Assembly (NCBI GenBank): GCA_021904315.1
Contig: CM038921.1
Coordinates: forward strand, 12,864,146-12,928,145
DNA length: 64,000 nucleotides
Direction of reading: 5' to 3'
From: Sphagnum magellanicum
Taxonomy: Eukaryota > Streptophyta > Sphagnopsida > Sphagnales > Sphagnaceae
A program made the position numbers and the translations under genes. Below are positions 22,988 to 34,429 of this stretch, in pieces. Numbering within the stretch: position 1 is the first letter of the stretch; the number at the start of each line of letters is the position of its first letter. The notes below the pieces were generated by a model. That model worked only from the letters and a program-made list of their open reading frames with translations. It had not been told where the DNA came from and did no database searches.

Positions 22988-25900
22988 TTTTTAGATTTTT
23001 AAACAATTCAAGTACATGGCTCATTAGATAATTACATAATCAATTAACTAATAATCATTAAATTTAACATATATTTAAAATATAAATTATACACTACAAA
23101 CATTAAATATTCATTATCAAATATTAAAATAAATAATAATTTCTTAATATTTAACTAATTAACTATCTAGTTACTCACAACTTGTTAATACATAATTCAT
23201 AGAAAAATAAATAACTAAAATATTTTAATATTTTTTTTACTTTTAAATTTTTTGTTGAATTATAGATAATATAATTAACATAAAAATAATATTAATTATC
23301 ATACTAAGAAAATAGCTATTAAAAATATTTATTTTCAAATTAAAAACAATGAATTAATAGAAAAGAAAATCCTACACAAATTATTTATTTTAAAATTAAA
23401 ATTCAATTAATTATTGTAAAAAAATTATTGGTCAAGTAAATGATGTTTTTCTATTGGTAATTAATAACTATAAATACAATAATATGTTGAACATACATTT
23501 TTTTAATAACTATAATAACTATAAAATATTTATCATAAATAAGTAATTACATATATATATATATATCATATATTGTATAATAATTCTTGAAATTATAATC
23601 ATTACAATAATTATTTTAACTACATTATATTTTTCCAAATTTTTAATTCAAAGTTAAAGTTATAAGTTATAGATTGTGAATAATTATGTTCAATTAGAAA
23701 ATAATTATGAAATTATAATATGAAACATGAAGTTCATAGAACTTGAAACATGATTCACATCGAACATTTGTTGAAAACTAAAACAAAAAAACATTTGTGC
23801 CCATGAAAATAACTCAAGCAATTAAAATTACACTATTATGTTTTGAAAGAACAATTAACTACAAGGCATAAATGGTGCATAATGGTTCAACCTACAAGGT
23901 GGATGATGCCATATTAATCCATATAAAGGTTTCATTTCTTTTGTGGTGCACACAACATGTAGTCTTAATTTTCAGATTTTGTATTTTACATGGAAGTTAA
24001 GGTTTGGAAACTTTTTTTGACAAGCACTTTCTTATTTTTTTGTTTGTTTGCTTCCTATTGTGTTCTCCTTCTCACTCCATTTACTTTGTCATATATTAAA
24101 GTATAGTTGTAGCAACTCCAAGGGGGAAAAAATGCAATTTCAATTGGCTTTTAATTTGATTCATTATTCCTTTTCACATGACAATAAGTAGGTTCATACC
24201 CATTGGTTGTTTTTCTAAGTTTTGTAACAATCACAAGTAAAACCCAAAGCCAAATTAAATCTAGTTATGGCATGTCCCATCTTTGTACATGAATCAAACA
24301 CACCATGTGTTTCAATTGTGATATTACAAAAACGTAGTACCATATGCATGCTTGCATACACACATCATAGTTCAACATTTTGGAACTAAATCTATTGTAG
24401 AAACATAACATAGTGTAAGGGGAAGGGGGTGAATATGTGACAAAAAACATGGACATTAATTCACCAAATTGTATGGATTAAATGAAACAAACATCAGAAT
24501 TATTCACAATTGATTAGGTGATCATAATCCCCCCAATTACATATATAATGTGAAATGTAATTTAGGATGAAGTGCCCAAACTCCCTGAATCTTATTGAGG
24601 TGTGACAAACATTTTTTTAGCAAGTATTGCCAATATGTTCACCCACTCCAGAACTTGTTTCAAACCCCATATGAATGCCCATCCCAAGTACAAAACACAT
24701 TTGTGGAAAAGGTTGGCATTTGAATTTGAATGGTAATTATGAATTGGGTCAAAGTGTATTATTTGATGTTTCTTTGACACAAAAAATGAATAATAATGTG
24801 TATCATTGTGGGGAAGATTTATTTTTTCCTCTAGGCCTTTGTATAATGTGCTACACAAGTTTTCATTATCTAACTTGCAATCATTGTTCCAATGTCTCCT
24901 TCCTCCCCCATGTTTAAATTAAAATGTTTAAGCACCCCAATTGTGCACAATGTGGTAACACATTTGTATGCTAGATGGGTGGTTCATTGAAATATGCATA
25001 AACATGAAATTGAAAATTTGACCTTTAATTTCACCACGTTCCTTGAAAAGGGAAAGCCAATCTTCACCTATGGACCAAAGTTGAATCTCTTGCTTGGAAT
25101 CACCATAAAAAAAAGACATAATCACATAGTTCCATTGAATGGATTTTGAAGTCCTTGCATTATGAAAGACAAATCATTGTTAATGAACATGTTTGTACAA
25201 ATTTAGGCCATGAAACCTAAAATGTGTGCACTAAAACATTGATAAAACAAAAACATGGGAATTAAACCATTAAATGTGGGAATTGAAACATGGATAAGAC
25301 AAGAGTATGCAATCAAGAAAATGGTTCCACCAAAAAAAAGTTTCAAAACTAGAAACATAGGTTTGGAAACATGCATGTCATGACACCTTGCATCCAAACA
25401 TATATAAATCCTAGGTTAAAATCATGGATCTAGATGCATGATTTGTAAGACTTAAATATATGAACAACTTGAAACATGGGTTGGAGGAGCTAAAAGTAAC
25501 AACCACAACAAGGGTTTTCAAACTTGAAACATGAATAAAGGATTCACAAACATGAGAATTCAAAATTCTCAAACATGGATATATATGAATCTTGAAACGT
25601 GATGAATGATTTCATGTAAAAACTAGTTAATAAAACCATGCAAAGTTTTGGTCTATGAAAAAAGTACATCAAAGTGAAGTTTAATGCATGCATTATGGAC
25701 AAGGTGCAATCAAATGTACACGAGGAATGTGAATATCAAGATTTAGGACAATTGAGTTTGCAACATGTATCCATGACATGTTGTGTAAAGTAATTGAAAT
25801 ATGGGTCTTAAAATGAATGCGTATCCAAAGTCCAACATTCGTTTGATTGACTTGCAAAAAGGATATGTAGATGTGTAAATAAATTGTGGATGTTGCACCA

Positions 25901-28900
25901 AATATGTTCATAAATGAAATTAATAACCATTACAAACTGATAAAAATTAAAACACACCTATTTTGTTTGCATATGCTATTAAGGTTTGGTCATGCCCCTT
26001 GTTATCTCAAGTTGTTCATAAAGGTTTTTCTTTCTAGATCGTTGTTTGGATAAGCCCATTTATTGGTTGCACCTTCTCCTTTTCCTTCTTCATCTCCTTG
26101 GTTGGTGCCTTGGGTAGCCTTGGATGACATGTCCTTGTAATTCCATTTATCAAATTTTAGGTGGTAATTTTGTAGTTATTTCCAAGGCTACAATAATTTT
26201 TAAATAAATGGTTGTTGTGTGATAGATGCTCGAAATTGATCCACAAAATGTTCATTAAACTCACATTGCAAGCTTATTTGACATTATGCCAAAACACAAC
26301 TTTTAGGACTACATAAATGACTACATTTACAATCATTTATATGCCATTTGTGACCGTACATGATTGCATGATTGTTTAGTCCATAAAGCCATGTCATACA
26401 TGTCAAAAGTTTTATCCATGGTTTTAGTTGCAACCATCATTAAAATGATTATGTCCTTCATAATTATAAATTCATATTTATTGTAGTCAATCATAGAGGA
26501 CATATCCAATAGCTGAGATTTAATTTTTAAAATACAGATTTAGTTTTTTGATTGATTCCTTAGTATCACATGGTAGTCTAGAATACATTCAAAAAGTTGT
26601 TGACCATTTATGGATTGTTGCGCGTGGCAAACTATAACTAGAATTTTTTTTTTTGGCCCAATCATGTGATGTCATGTGGCAATTAAAGCTAACTTAAATA
26701 GGGCTAGGTGAGCCTAGCTTAAATTATTCTAGATTTAACCTAATTAATTTAGCCTAGCTAAGTTTGGTCTTTAGATAACTCACATGAGGTGACTTTATCC
26801 CCAATGTACAGATAACATAGTTTTGAACTTAGGTTACTTCTAAAATCTAGTTTGATTTCTACATTTCAATATTTCAATAATGTGTTTGTATTAAATATAA
26901 ATTGAAAATTTCTCATGCGATTTGTGAATTAATGTTCATATGAGACATTTTTGTGAACATTTTTGCTACATGCTATCTATATGGCACATTAAGGATCCCA
27001 AAAAGAAAGAACAAAAGTAGCACAAGAGTTAGGGATGCCTAACATGCAAAAGAGGATTCTCAAAATGTACTAACTTCTTTGAGGTAATGGCATCAAACTA
27101 CCCAATAAAAAAAGAATGATAATACAAAAAGTTAGGTTCAATGAATGCCTTGAAAGAAAAACGTAACGTTTTTGGTTTATAAATATGGGTATTTTCTTAT
27201 TGTGGTTATATCTTATACATCCACTTTTCATAGAATTTATCATTCACCAAATGGATTTTTTGCTATTCTTGGTATACTTAATGCAAGACTTGATTTGCTT
27301 ATTGTAAAAATTACACCTTATCTTCATTTTAGATTTTGAGGCTCATTTTGCAATTTCATACGAATATCTTTGAAAAAAGGAGGCATCCATTTTAAATACA
27401 TACTTTATTTAGTTTCAAATGTTATGATTCACCTTCATTTTGCTCCAACAAATTCAAAAGAAAATTGAACAATCACCTTATTATTAATTTATTTTGTCTC
27501 TTTCATTTAATGCCTTGGTTAATTTTATCAACATTTTTTATCTCACCTTAAACGACCTATAAGTATGATAGCAAAATAATAGCTCAAATTGCTTAAACAT
27601 AAGTAAAAAAAGGAAAAAAACCTATTAATGTAAGAGAAGGAGGCATATAGGAAAACATGGCAAATGACTTTTTGAAACCCATCCATAGAATTTTTTTTAT
27701 TGCAATTATGAATGTGGGTGCTAGTCCACCCTAACCATTTTGCAGTTAAATATGTTGTTAAGATGGTTATAACAAGCTATGGATTAAGTAATCGACAAAA
27801 GGTTTAATATGAGACATAATCAATTGTCTAAGAATGTTGAACATATTGGTTATACACACCAAAAGGTAAGTTATGGGGTTTAGCCAATTGACAATGTTGA
27901 ATGTGAATTTTTTTATTAGGGAAGTTAAAAAATGTTAGAAGGCACCATGGTATGTGATGTAATTAAGGAAAAAATCCAATGGCATGCTACCACATAAGTG
28001 ATACACTCCTTACAATCAATTGACTATGGGCTTCATTGCTATCATGCTCATTAGGATGAGTAAGAAATGATGGGGGAGGAAAATGTTTGAATCATAAGCA
28101 TAGAAAATAAGACATTCTTTGAGCTTTTGCAACTTTGTTTTGGCAAGTGTGAGTTGATTTGTCCTGACAAAAAATATAGTACAAAGTTTTATTTTGAAAA
28201 CCATGAATTTGAACAAGTATAGAAAGGCCTATTTTTCAACCTTTTGGGATTTGAGGTACTTGTCACATGTGGCCAATAGGTTAAGTGGAAAATATCGAAA
28301 ATTTCAAAAGGTTTGAAAGATAGGCCCTTTTCCTATTTCAAAACCTATTTATCACGTTTTGGTGACAGTCTAGTTGGGTGGGACCTTACAATATATGCAA
28401 GGTCCTAAATTGCCAAAGTAATGACCTTACTCAGTATAACTTGTCCTTCATATACATTTGACAAAATATGACAAGGTTTTAAATCTAGGGTAATGCTTGA
28501 GGCCATGGGCATAACTAGAATAAGACCTTATGTGAGGTGGAACCAAGGAACATTTGATTTTGATAATGCCTATGGATAAGAGCATAACATGGTATAAAAA
28601 TCTATGATTTTTATATTTAAAAACAATTTCTTGTGATACATGGTGGATATCTAGTAGGTACTCATGCCCTATATCACAAGATTTGTTCAAAAAATAACAC
28701 AAGATATTTTGAAAATTGAAGCAATTGTAGGTTTAAACATTTTATTTTTGAATGCCCTATGAGTTCTATTGTTTGATAGGTGCTCATCATGTGCTACCAT
28801 ATTGGCACCAACAACCATCGTTGTTCACACATAAAAACTTAATAACATAATAACCCTCCTAAAAAATGCATAACCTCCAAACCAAAACATGACTCACATA

Positions 28901-29200
28901 CAACAACACAAGAATCCAAGTTCAAAACACAAGATGAAAACCCAAAACACCATGTGCAAAAGAAAACTAGCATAACAAAAAAAAATTGCAAAACAAAATA
29001 AAAAGACTATGTGCTTTGGAATCGAATCATACATCTTGAGATTATATCTCATACACTAAATATTTAAAATCATGTTCATATTGAAACCGATTTCACAATA
29101 ATTTACCTTAGTTTACCTATAATAACTAGGATATAAACATGTAACAGACATAAACTCCTAACACATTCCTCCAAGTACACTATGAATTTTGTTAGAGGTT
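22988..29200. other. 6-kb gene-free AT-rich stretch
   Basis: No frame longer than 95 codons and no recognisable protein motif was found. It includes an (AT)n run at about 23551-23567. Small frames at 24592-24917, 25203-25397, 25693-25911, 28016-28216 and 28448-28702 look fortuitous. Many CATGG and ACATGT words recur near 25.2-25.9 kb without a clear unit. Confidence 0.5.
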
Positions 29201-29236
29201 TTTGTGGATTCATACACAACTCAAAATATTTGTAGT

Positions 29237-29260
29237 GGGTTTAGGGTTTAGGGTTTAGGG
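29237..29260 (+). repeat. interstitial telomere repeat (TTTAGGG)3
   Basis: Three perfect TTTAGGG units preceded by GGG, i.e. 24 bases of plant telomere sequence well inside the window. Confidence 0.9.
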
Positions 29261-29404
29261 CACCTTAAACACATTAATGAATGCCTCCTCAAAAACAAGA
29301 GGCATTGTATGCCTACAAGAAGCCTCTTATGCCTATACAAAGAGTTGTAAGAGACCTCTTGTAGGCAGTAAGGTGCCACTGGCTTCTATTGCCTTGTGAT
29401 CTAC

Positions 29405-29560
29405 ATTTGTTTAGGCTCATGAGTGCTTTATGATGGGTAAGGTGCACATGGAGGACATTCGCAGAATGCTGGGCCGAACTTGGCTATCATCTTTTCGTAG
29501 GACCCTACCCTGGGGCCCTTACCCTACAGAAATTTTGTAGTGTGAAAGCAAGGGAGGGTT
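29405..29560 (+). repeat. dispersed repeat, copy B of three
   Basis: Ordered segments GCTCATGAGTG, GAGGACATTCGCAGAATG, GGGCC...CTTGGCTATCAT, ATCTTTTCGTAGGACCC and CCCTTACCCTACA correspond to copies at about 9590-9745 and 43525-43705. The short 87-codon frame that follows (29617-29880 plus) has no recognisable product. Confidence 0.42.
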
Positions 29561-30162
29561 TGAATGTGTTTAATCACAAATTCTTACACAGACCATGAGC
29601 GCAAACTTGTCTTTATTTGGGAGATCCCAAATTTGGAGTGTGTTTTTTGCAGAGGTGTCATTCTTCTTGCACAATTAACTCAGAGAAAGAGAGCTTTCAG
29701 ATAGTCGTAGCCAAGAGATCGAGAGGTAACACAATGTGCTGCTTGTGTGATGCAATTGAAGCCACATACACCATCCAAGACATCAATCAAACTACATCTA
29801 AAATACTGATTTTGAGAATGAAACTTCCAGCCATAGCCATCAGATTCAAATGGTCAGAACAATTTCGCTACACTGGGTAAAAACCGGAAACCTAATCTAA
29901 ACAATCTCAATCCTGAGCCCTTAGTGATAGTGGACAATTCATGCTTGTAAACCCTTTATGGGGTTTTTCAAGGTGATGTAAAATGTGTAAGTAACAAACA
30001 GATGAAAATATAATCAGGAGCCTCAAAAGAATGCAAGGTTAGCGCTTCAATGCTAGGGGAACATTATGGGGAGTATAAAAGAATGCCAAGGTACAAGGCA
30101 GTGCTTATTTTTGCTAGTAGGCAAGGTTGCTAGTTCTGAAAGAAAGAGGACTTCTGAAACAC

Positions 30163-32644
30163 CTAGAAAAAATAATCTCCTACATCTGCTAGGCCATCTC
30201 CAGCACAGAGTGGTCGGAAGTCGAGGACTTGACTGCTTGGCATCAACCCAAAACCAAATCTGCCACTTGCGTATTGCCAAACCCGGGCCTCATTATCATG
30301 CCTTCCAGGTCCTCCCTGCATAAAATTATTCAGCCTGCAATAATCTAAATTGAGGGTTGCCCGAAGCATCCCCACCACCTCTTCATCAATGTAATCCTGG
30401 GAACCACAATTCAAACACCTGCACTCGATGCCATGTCCACAAGTTGGGCGGTTATGGAACCGGCACTCATAATTCTGCTGCTCTATTTCTGGTAGAGGAG
30501 CTGGGATCATGCAAGAATCTTTTGCAGTCCAGTAAACAGAGCCAGTGCCCATTGTTGCACCAGGAGGGTTGTTGCCCATTTTTCGGCAGATAACCCCACC
30601 TTGATCATCATAGGAGAGCATTACAATGTCCAAACCAGTTGTTCCACTAACAGCCTGTACCCAGAATGTGATCATCATATTCATGTCACGTAAACAGATG
30701 GACTCTTTACAAATTCAGTACTTCAACAGATGACTCTTTCAAGCGGCTAACATCCTTTCAGCTAAACTCTAAAGAGAATCCATTTTTTGTTGGTGTTTTT
30801 TACTTTCGGTACAAAATTTTCAATCAAAATCCTGAAATTGTACCTTCCAAAGGCCTTGGAGAGGACGTGCTGCAGTTGGACAGCAGTGCACAATTTTGAC
30901 AAAGTGCTCAGGCTCACATCGGTGCCTGCCTTGACTGAAAGCACGATCTCGTTCCCGGCGCTGTTGCTTCCGAGCAGCACGGTCACCCCCTGGGCTTGTA
31001 ACTTTCCTTGCCAAAAACTGGTACATTTCATATGGGAAGCTTCCTGGTGGACTCAATCCTGCATCAGAGCTTCCAGAGCTTGCCTCTGAGTTCACTCCTG
31101 GGCTCCCTCCACCTGTGTGGCCAAAGAAGTTCACCAAATTCTCACTGGAACCAAATGAAGCAACAGCTGCTGCCTCCACCAAGGACTTCTTCTTACCCAT
31201 GAATGGATACTGTGTCTGCTGAAGTTGTTCCACCACAATGTGATGACTACCTACAAAATGCATGTCAACTACAACTACGCCTGCGGGCAGCTCTTGCTCC
31301 AAATTCAAGTCTGGTCCCAGCATCTCAAATGGGTTTTTCATCCCTGCCACAATCATAAGCAGGTTTCCCCAGTCAATGAGGTGCAAAAGATGCACCCTGG
31401 CAAAGCAGAAGAGTGGTTTCTTCTTCCTCCTCTTTTGTTTTGAGTTTGTAAATCATTGTCAATGAGGTACAACAGATAGCACTCCAGTGAAGCACAAGAG
31501 TGCTTTCTTCTTCTTTTGTTTGAGTTTGCAGATCATTTGCAGCCTTTGTTGTCAATGAGGTGCAAAAGATATAGCACCCCCAGTGAAGTTGCAGATGAGT
31601 TTGTGAATCTTCATTTACTTCCGTTCAATGCTGCTTTTGCTGTTCAACAATTCAACAAATGTTTCAAGAACCATGGTGCAGCTGTTCTGCATGAAAGGAG
31701 AAAGCTATCAAGAAGGTGAATCGGTTTGTTCATCATCCACATTTTCTTAGCACCAAAAAAATGATTCCACAACTTGCACCCATTCTCTTTTGAGTGTTAG
31801 GTTCAGGGTGCTACAGATCATTAGGGTTTCAACGGTTTCTGAAGGGGGATCGATGCACACACCTGCTGAGAAACCCAGATTGCCAGGGATTTGCAAGGGT
31901 CTGGAGCTTGGTTGGCTTTCTGAAGCTTTTAGGGTTGTTTTCCCATTCACTGGATGCACAAAATGTGCAGAGTCGAGATGCATGAGGCAAACAGGGTTGC
32001 CATCTCTGGACAACCCAATCCACACAAAAGGAAGTTTGCACACCTTGAAAGTGCCTGGAGTTGCAGGCAGGACTCGGAAACCTGTGATGTTGTGTGGGCC
32101 CCAATCGAAGACGACGAGGTTTCCATGGCCTCCGTTCTCCACCCCTCTCCAAAACCCCACCAGGTTCTCGAACCGCGTCAGAAATGTATGCAGGAACTTG
32201 AACGGCACGCTGCCGTTTGTCACCCAGCTCCACACCTGAGTACTGCTCCCCCATCGCCGCTCACACATTGGCAACCAGACCTGATTTCCCGGATCCCAAG
32301 ATTTATCAGATCACAGATCACCAAAAAAAAAAACCCTACAAAAAAAGAGAAGAAAAAGAGAAAAAAAACTTAGGCCTTACTTTGTGATCATCCCGGCAAA
32401 GCTCGCGGAGGCGGTGACTGACACAAGAACAAGTGGAAATCTGTGCGGGAGAAAGAAAAGACAGGATGTGAGATAGGGCATCATCACCCAAGTCGTACAA
32501 GCTCCTCCATTGGTCGCTGTTCTCGCCATCTACTACCTCCTCCCCTTGTTGTTGTTGGTGTTGTTGTTGTTGTTCTTGGATTCCTTTCTCGCGGATTCTC
32601 AGCCCAGTAAAGCTTCTCTCCTCTCCCCACTGCTCACCACCCAT
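30163..32644 (-). CDS. F-box protein like Arabidopsis At3g12350 (557 aa, 4 exons)
   Basis: Predicted SCF ubiquitin-ligase substrate adaptor; the substrate is unknown. My exon model (minus) is 32644-32381, 32280-31863, 31343-30844 and 30654-30163. All junctions are GT-AG, phases are 0, 1, 0, and 1674 coding bases end in a TAG. Residues 22-34 are Gln-rich. The F-box lies at about 48-100 (LGDDALSHILSFLSPAQIS, then VWLPMCERRWG after intron 1). After it come GFWRGVE, VVFDWGPHNITGFRVL, VDMHFVGSHHIVVE, SFPYEMYQFLARKVTSPGG, EPEHFVKI, LQGLWK and RVWQYASGRFGFG, the ordered landmarks I recall from At3g12350-type proteins. A Cys-rich patch (CGHGIECRCLNCGS) lies in the last exon. An earlier in-frame ATG at 32680 would add 12 residues. 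Intron 2 has a good CAG/GTGTGT donor that leaves an unused open tail down to about 31747, which could be a retained-intron form. Confidence 0.85.
31372..31600. repeat. about 90-bp tandem repeat inside F-box intron 2
   Basis: Three units begin GTCAATGAGGT at 31372, 31458 and 31551 (spacings 86 and 93). Each continues with a GCACCC/GCACTCCAGTGAAG-like segment and a CTTCTTCTTCC-TTTTG tract. The array lies next to the 3' splice site of the intron, whose exon starts at 31343. Confidence 0.65.
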
Positions 32645-33437
32645 CTGAAAAGAAAACGAGCAACAAAATCCAAAAACCAAAAGAATTACATAGGTATATC
32701 TTCAAAGCACACAAAAGCCGACAGCAAAGTCCGAGAGGAGGAGCTGCTGCTGCTACTGCCGCTACTTTCAAGGATGATCCACTCACAGGAAGGACTTGTC
32801 ACTTACTTGAACTCAGCAATCGATTCTCGCTTAGGTATTATTATTATTGTCTGCACCAACCAACCAGGCTTCAATCCCAACACAAAAAAAAGCTTGCAGA
32901 CTACGGCAAGCAGCAAAACCCTGGACATGTACAGCACGAAATCCTGCTGCTGCTGCTGCTGCTGCTGCAACGAAGAAATCGCGAGCAAGGAAAGGCAATT
33001 GCGGAGGAGGAGCATGCATGGGCATGCATCGCCACTCCTCCTGCGACCCAGCAACAACAACGTCGCCACTGTTCTGGGAACGTCATCGAGAGCCCATATC
33101 GAACGTAATCAACAGCGAGCAAGCGAATGGTCGAGATCCTTGTTAGCCGGGTCCGGGTTTTTGGGCCGGTTCTGGGTTCGGATCTAAAGAGCCATCTCCA
33201 AAGTATGATGCCATGTTCCATCTCCGAGAAAATGCAAGAGAAAAATAAAATCAAAATTCCGTTACTGGAAAACCCAACTAAATCAAACTACTCATATGGC
33301 TACCAAATGCCCACTACCGTCCAATCAACAATTTCCGTAGAGGATTCTAGCATCCAAAGAAGCCCCAATCATCTCCAGGAACCAAAGGGAAAGGAAAAAA
33401 CTACCAGCAAAAAGAGGGAGAGAACTGAATCCAGGCA
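32645..33437. other. region upstream of the F-box gene with CTG and TTA runs
   Basis: This is the 5' flank of the minus-strand F-box gene. It holds a (CTG)8 run at 32944-32968, (TTA)n near 32837-32849 and a GC-richer block up to about 33185 (GTCCGGGTTTTTGGGCCGG). The 225-codon plus-strand frame at 32510-33187 overlaps F-box exon 1, is full of simple-repeat products (Leu, Cys runs) and is judged non-coding. Confidence 0.45.
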
Positions 33438-33439
33438 TG

Positions 33440-34110
33440 AAATGGAGAGTCAAATGATGTGCCAAAAAGATTGTAGAACTTGATGCCTTTAGGAAGTTTT
33501 GATGTCTGGAGGATTGTTTTTGTTTCAATGCCCCAGTTTAGAATGTCCACATTGAATGGCAGAAGGTATTTCTGAGCCATTGTAGGTGAGCTGCCATAGA
33601 AAACAGAGAGCTCAAAAATAAACTTCACGAATAAATCTACAGTCACCACTAACTTATGCCTCCACCTCAGATTCTAGTCTAAACCCATTCTTGTATTGTG
33701 CAACAAAGGTCTACAATTGCAAACCTAGACACAAAATTTGGGACTCAACTTGCTTTGTAGAACATATTTCAGAGGTCACACATTGCAATTACCCCAATGG
33801 ATTTTTGAGGCTTGTTTGAGACAACGAGAGATTCTATCATCTTAGCTTGAGCAAGCTGGGCTTTTCGTATCAGACATTTCATTGAGAAGACAGTTTGGGA
33901 GATAAATCTTACCTTATTCTCTTCAAAAGCAGTTAACATTATTTCAATGTGGTCCTTGGGCCCATATGCTTCCATCAACATGTTTTCCTTACCATTTTCC
34001 TCTAAACTTTTACGCCAAAGTCTCAGCTCTGGAGGTGTACTCCAGTTGAAGTGAGGCCAAGCCTTCAGCTCATACACTGATGGGCATTCGCCAATTGTAT
34101 CAACAGAAAA
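33440..34110 (-). pseudogene. 3'-truncated LCAT-like phospholipase fragment
   Basis: Two exons of a gene resembling plant LCAT-like lipases (LCAT3/LCAT4 type, which hydrolyse or transfer acyl chains of phospholipids). Exon A ends at 33913 with an excellent AATAAG/GTAAGA donor and reads ECPSVYELKAWPHFNW, PPELRLWRKS and EIMLTAFEENK. Exon B starts at 33571 in the matching phase and reads YLLPFNVDILNWGIETKT, TSKLPKGIKFYNLFGTS and FDSPF, where family members continue FDVCYG. After 33440 the similarity stops with no donor site, and the DNA onward belongs to the F-box 5' region. The catalytic Asp and His region (GDGTVP...) is therefore missing, and no Ser-containing SHSMGG exon was found upstream. 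A possible earlier piece, PGYDCIHG at 34328-34351 with FQGA near 34391-34402, could match the FQGAPGY segment but is out of order. Most likely a dead fragment. Confidence 0.6.
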
Positions 34111-34429
34111 TGAGAACAGGACAAGACTTAAATTGGTATTAATATCAAGCAAGCACATAATACAATTGCCTGCTACAACCAACCAAAGGAAGCAGAAGAC
34201 CTTTCAGTTATCAAGTGTTATAAATCTAGACACAGAAGGGGATCATGAAATTGGCTTTGCTCCATCCTTTTTTCCTAAGGAAATACCTATAGAACATATC
34301 AATGAGATTCCAGAGAAATTTCTGCAACCATGAATGCAGTCATAACCTGGTCTTGAGGGGTACCATGAGCTAATGGAGAAGCGGCCTGCACCTTGAAACA
34401 AATCACTACTTGCAGTAGACTGCCCATCC

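Noticed and set aside
31747-31862. Continuation of F-box exon 2 to a donor near 31780
   Set aside because: All donors there are phase 0 and would put a stop right after the exon 3 acceptor. The CAG/GTGTGT donor at 31862 is in the right phase.
32510-33187. 225-codon plus-strand open frame
   Set aside because: It overlaps exon 1 of the F-box gene on the other strand and consists largely of translated trinucleotide runs (Leu and Cys stretches). No motif is present.
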